NCBI GenBank assembly: GCA_023412275.1 | Contig: JAEYNY010000036.1 | Coordinates: 1 to 7,215, forward strand | Direction: 5' to 3' | DNA from: Bacillota bacterium | GTDB taxonomy: Bacteria > Bacillota > Clostridia > Acetivibrionales > DSM-1351 | DNA: 7,215 nt | In this document: positions 5,739 through 7,215 of the stretch, piece by piece | Layout of the letters: the number at the start of each line of letters is the position of its first letter | How positions within the stretch are numbered: position 1 is the stretch's first letter | Notes under the pieces: generated by a model | Seen by the model: only the letters and a program-made list of their open reading frames with translations | Databases searched by the model: none | Told to the model about the DNA's origin: nothing | Program-made: the position numbers and the translations under genes

Positions 5739-5905
5739 GGAGTATACAGTTTAGCTTACATGTCTTCTTTTATTTTACATTCTAGGCAGTATGTCAGCTT
5801 ATAAAAGGTATTTTTTGTAACTTTTGTTTCAAATTACCATGACTAAATATCTCCTGTCACCAAATAATACTTAAATAATTAAATACATAACAGGAGGTTA
5901 TTTAG
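5739..5905 (+). promoter_or_regulatory. gdhA leader RNA with two mutually exclusive structures (candidate translational switch)
   Basis: OFF form: 5843-5857 pairs with 5890-5905 (15 pairs, one G-U at 5850/5897, T5899 bulged, 32-nt loop), which buries the whole SD (5892-5897) and reaches the base before the ATG. ON form: 5843-5854 can instead pair with 5739-5754 (12 pairs; T5743 and 5747-5749 bulged), which would free the SD. Pairings were worked out by hand. The segment 5755-5842 between the two arms has only weak structure that I can see and matches no riboswitch class I recognise. A ligand-binding RNA, a protein-bound leader or a thermosensor would all fit. Confidence 0.55.
5892..5897 (+). 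promoter_or_regulatory. gdhA ribosome binding site, sequestered in a hairpin
   Basis: A perfect AGGAGG lies 8 nt before the ATG at 5906-5908. All six bases are paired in the predicted leader hairpin: five by Watson-Crick pairs and the last by a G-U pair. Confidence 0.9.
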
Positions 5906-7215
5906 ATGAAAATATTACAAAGAGTAATGGATCAGGTCATTAAAAGAAATCCTGGCGAACCAGAATTTCATCAGGCAGTAAAAGAAGTTCTCGAATCACT
6001 TGAGGTAGTTGCAGAAAAGCACCCTGAATGGGTTGAAGCTGGTATATTCGACAGAATAGTTGAACCAGAAAGACAGATTTTCTTCAGAGTACCTTGGGTT
6101 GATGATAAGGGAAAGGTTCAAGTTAATCGTGGTTTCAGAATTCAATTCAACAGTGCAATCGGTCCTTACAAGGGCGGATTAAGACTTCATCCTTCCGTTA
6201 ATGCAAGTATCCTCAAATTCCTTGGTTTCGAACAAATTTTCAAGAATTCACTCACTACTCTTCCAATAGGCGGCGGTAAGGGCGGAAGCGATTTCGATCC
6301 TAAGGGTAAATCAGACGGAGAAGTTATGAGATTCTGCCAAAGCTTTATGACAGAATTATCAAAGCATATCGGTGCTGATACAGACGTTCCTGCAGGTGAT
6401 ATCGGAACAGGTGCAAGAGAAATCGGCTTTATGTACGGACAATACAAGAGATTGAGAAATGAATTTACCGGTGTACTCACAGGTAAAGGATTAACTTGGG
6501 GCGGAAGCCTTGCTCGTACTGAAGCTACAGGATACGGTCTCTGCTACTTCATGGATGAAGCTTTAAAAGCTAAGGGTAAATCATTCAAGGGTACTACCGT
6601 TGTTGTTTCCGGTTCAGGTAACGTTGCAATATACGCTACTGAAAAAGTACATCAGTTAGGTGGAAAAGTTGTAGCATTAAGTGATTCAAACGGATACATC
6701 TATGATCCAGACGGAATTAAGCTTGATACTGTTAAGCAACTTAAAGAAGTTGAAAGAAAGCGAATCAGCGAATATGTTAAGATTCACAAGAACGCTACTT
6801 ACACTGAAGGTTGTTCAGGTATCTGGAGCATTAAGTGCGATATCGCTCTTCCTTCAGCTACTCAGAACGAAATAGATGAAGCTTCAGCTAAATTATTGGT
6901 AGCAAACGGCTGCTACGCAGTTGGAGAAGGTGCAAACATGCCTTCAACTCCTGAAGCTGTTGAAGTTTACCTCAACAATAAGATTATCTATGGACCTGCT
7001 AAAGCTGCAAATGCAGGTGGAGTTGCTACTTCTGCTCTTGAAATGTGCCAGAACAGCATGCGTTACTCATGGACATTTGAAGAAGTTGATGCTAAGCTCA
7101 AGGATATCATGATTAGCATTTACAACAGCGCTAGTGCTGCTGCAAAAGAGTATGGAATGGAAGACAATCTCGTTGCCGGTGCTAACATCGCAGGCTTCCT
7201 GAAGGTTGCTAATGC
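5906..7215 (+). CDS. gdhA: NADP-type glutamate dehydrogenase (3' end outside window)
   Basis: The first 436 codons of a hexameric class I glutamate dehydrogenase, which reductively aminates 2-oxoglutarate with ammonium to make glutamate. The full family length is about 445-450 residues, so only a few codons are missing. Active-site residues fall at the same numbers as in the Clostridium symbiosum enzyme: K89 in GPYKGG, K113 in FKNSLTT, the catalytic K125 in GGGKGGSDFDP and D165 in PAGDIGTG. The coenzyme domain has GSGNVA (236-241). After the second strand it reads ALSDSNG, as in the E. coli NADP enzyme (ASDSSG) and unlike the SGPDG of the NAD-dependent C. symbiosum enzyme, so NADPH use and an assimilatory role are inferred. 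The last visible block is NLVAGANIAGF. The gene has a perfect SD (AGGAGG, 8 nt) and a long structured leader, which suggests regulation by nitrogen or metabolite status. Confidence 0.96.
   Translation, partial: MKILQRVMDQVIKRNPGEPEFHQAVKEVLESLEVVAEKHPEWVEAGIFDRIVEPERQIFFRVPWVDDKGKVQVNRGFRIQFNSAIGPYKGGLRLHPSVNASILKFLGFEQIFKNSLTTLPIGGGKGGSDFDPKGKSDGEVMRFCQSFMTELSKHIGADTDVPAGDIGTGAREIGFMYGQYKRLRNEFTGVLTGKGLTWGGSLARTEATGYGLCYFMDEALKAKGKSFKGTTVVVSGSGNVAIYATEKVHQLGGKVVALSDSNGYIYDPDGIKLDTVKQLKEVERKRISEYVKIHKNATYTEGCSGIWSIKCDIALPSATQNEIDEASAKLLVANGCYAVGEGANMPSTPEAVEVYLNNKIIYGPAKAANAGGVATSALEMCQNSMRYSWTFEEVDAKLKDIMISIYNSASAAAKEYGMEDNLVAGANIAGFLKVAN

Noticed and set aside
5803..5825. Hairpin AAAAGGTA/TAACTTTT in the gdhA leader as a terminator or attenuator
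   Set aside because: The stem is AT-rich with a mismatch, very weak, and not followed by a true T-run; it may be part of the leader fold but does not support attenuation.
6047..6053. TTCGACA, the complement of a Spo0A box (TGTCGAA)
   Set aside because: It lies inside gdhA codons for the conserved segment IFDRIVEPER, not in a control region; a single 7-mer match is expected by chance.
6187..6480. 97-codon open frame on the - strand inside gdhA
   Set aside because: It is antisense to a well conserved stretch of GdhA, has no SD and no recognisable domain; a shadow of the real gene.
1..7215. Mobile elements, CRISPR arrays, tRNA or rRNA genes, toxin-antitoxin or phage genes
   Set aside because: No transposase, regularly spaced repeats, cloverleaf-like sequence or other such signature was seen in the window.

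Overview
The window looks like the chromosome of a low-GC, spore-forming member of the class Clostridia (Bacillota). The reasons are a Spo0A-family regulator, strong AGGAGG-type ribosome binding sites, AT-rich intergenic DNA, and HU and GdhA proteins of Gram-positive type. A mesophilic Ruminiclostridium-like cellulolytic clostridium would fit, but that is inference only.

Layout. (1) Bases 2-190 hold the C-terminal two thirds of an HU-type DNA-binding protein on the + strand. It ends at a hairpin terminator (204-257) that is shared with the convergent genes on its right. (2) Bases 261-4036 hold four closely packed - strand genes, read from right to left: an EPSP synthase (aroA-like), a chorismate synthase (aroC-like), a shikimate kinase (aroK-like), and a response regulator of the Spo0A family that is not a canonical Spo0A. 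aroC and aroK overlap by 4 nt and the other gaps are 35-37 nt, so this is very probably one operon. (3) Bases 4173-5327 hold a THUMP-domain, RlmL/YpsC-type RNA methyltransferase, also on the - strand. It is separated from the aro genes by 136 nt that contain a hairpin and a possible promoter. (4) Bases 5328-5905 form a long, AT-rich, divergent intergenic region with candidate promoters in both directions, short repeats and a palindrome. It ends in a roughly 195-nt leader in front of a + strand NADP-type glutamate dehydrogenase (gdhA). gdhA starts at 5906 and runs off the right edge, lacking only its last few residues.

How the genes relate. The three aro proteins would catalyse the last steps from shikimate to chorismate: AroK makes shikimate 3-phosphate, AroA makes EPSP, AroC makes chorismate. 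All three keep their family scaffolds but carry changes at hallmark active-site positions. AroC lacks both conserved histidines and has an insertion of about 14 residues. AroK lacks the shikimate-binding Arg/Glu pair. AroA has several substituted substrate-site positions. The trio is either a divergent lineage of the ordinary pathway or a paralogous module for a related substrate. Its co-transcription with a Spo0A-like regulator is the most unusual arrangement here.

The second notable item is the gdhA leader. Its Shine-Dalgarno sequence can be sequestered in a 15-bp hairpin. The anti-SD strand can instead pair with a segment about 100 nt upstream, which is the arrangement of a translational ON/OFF switch.
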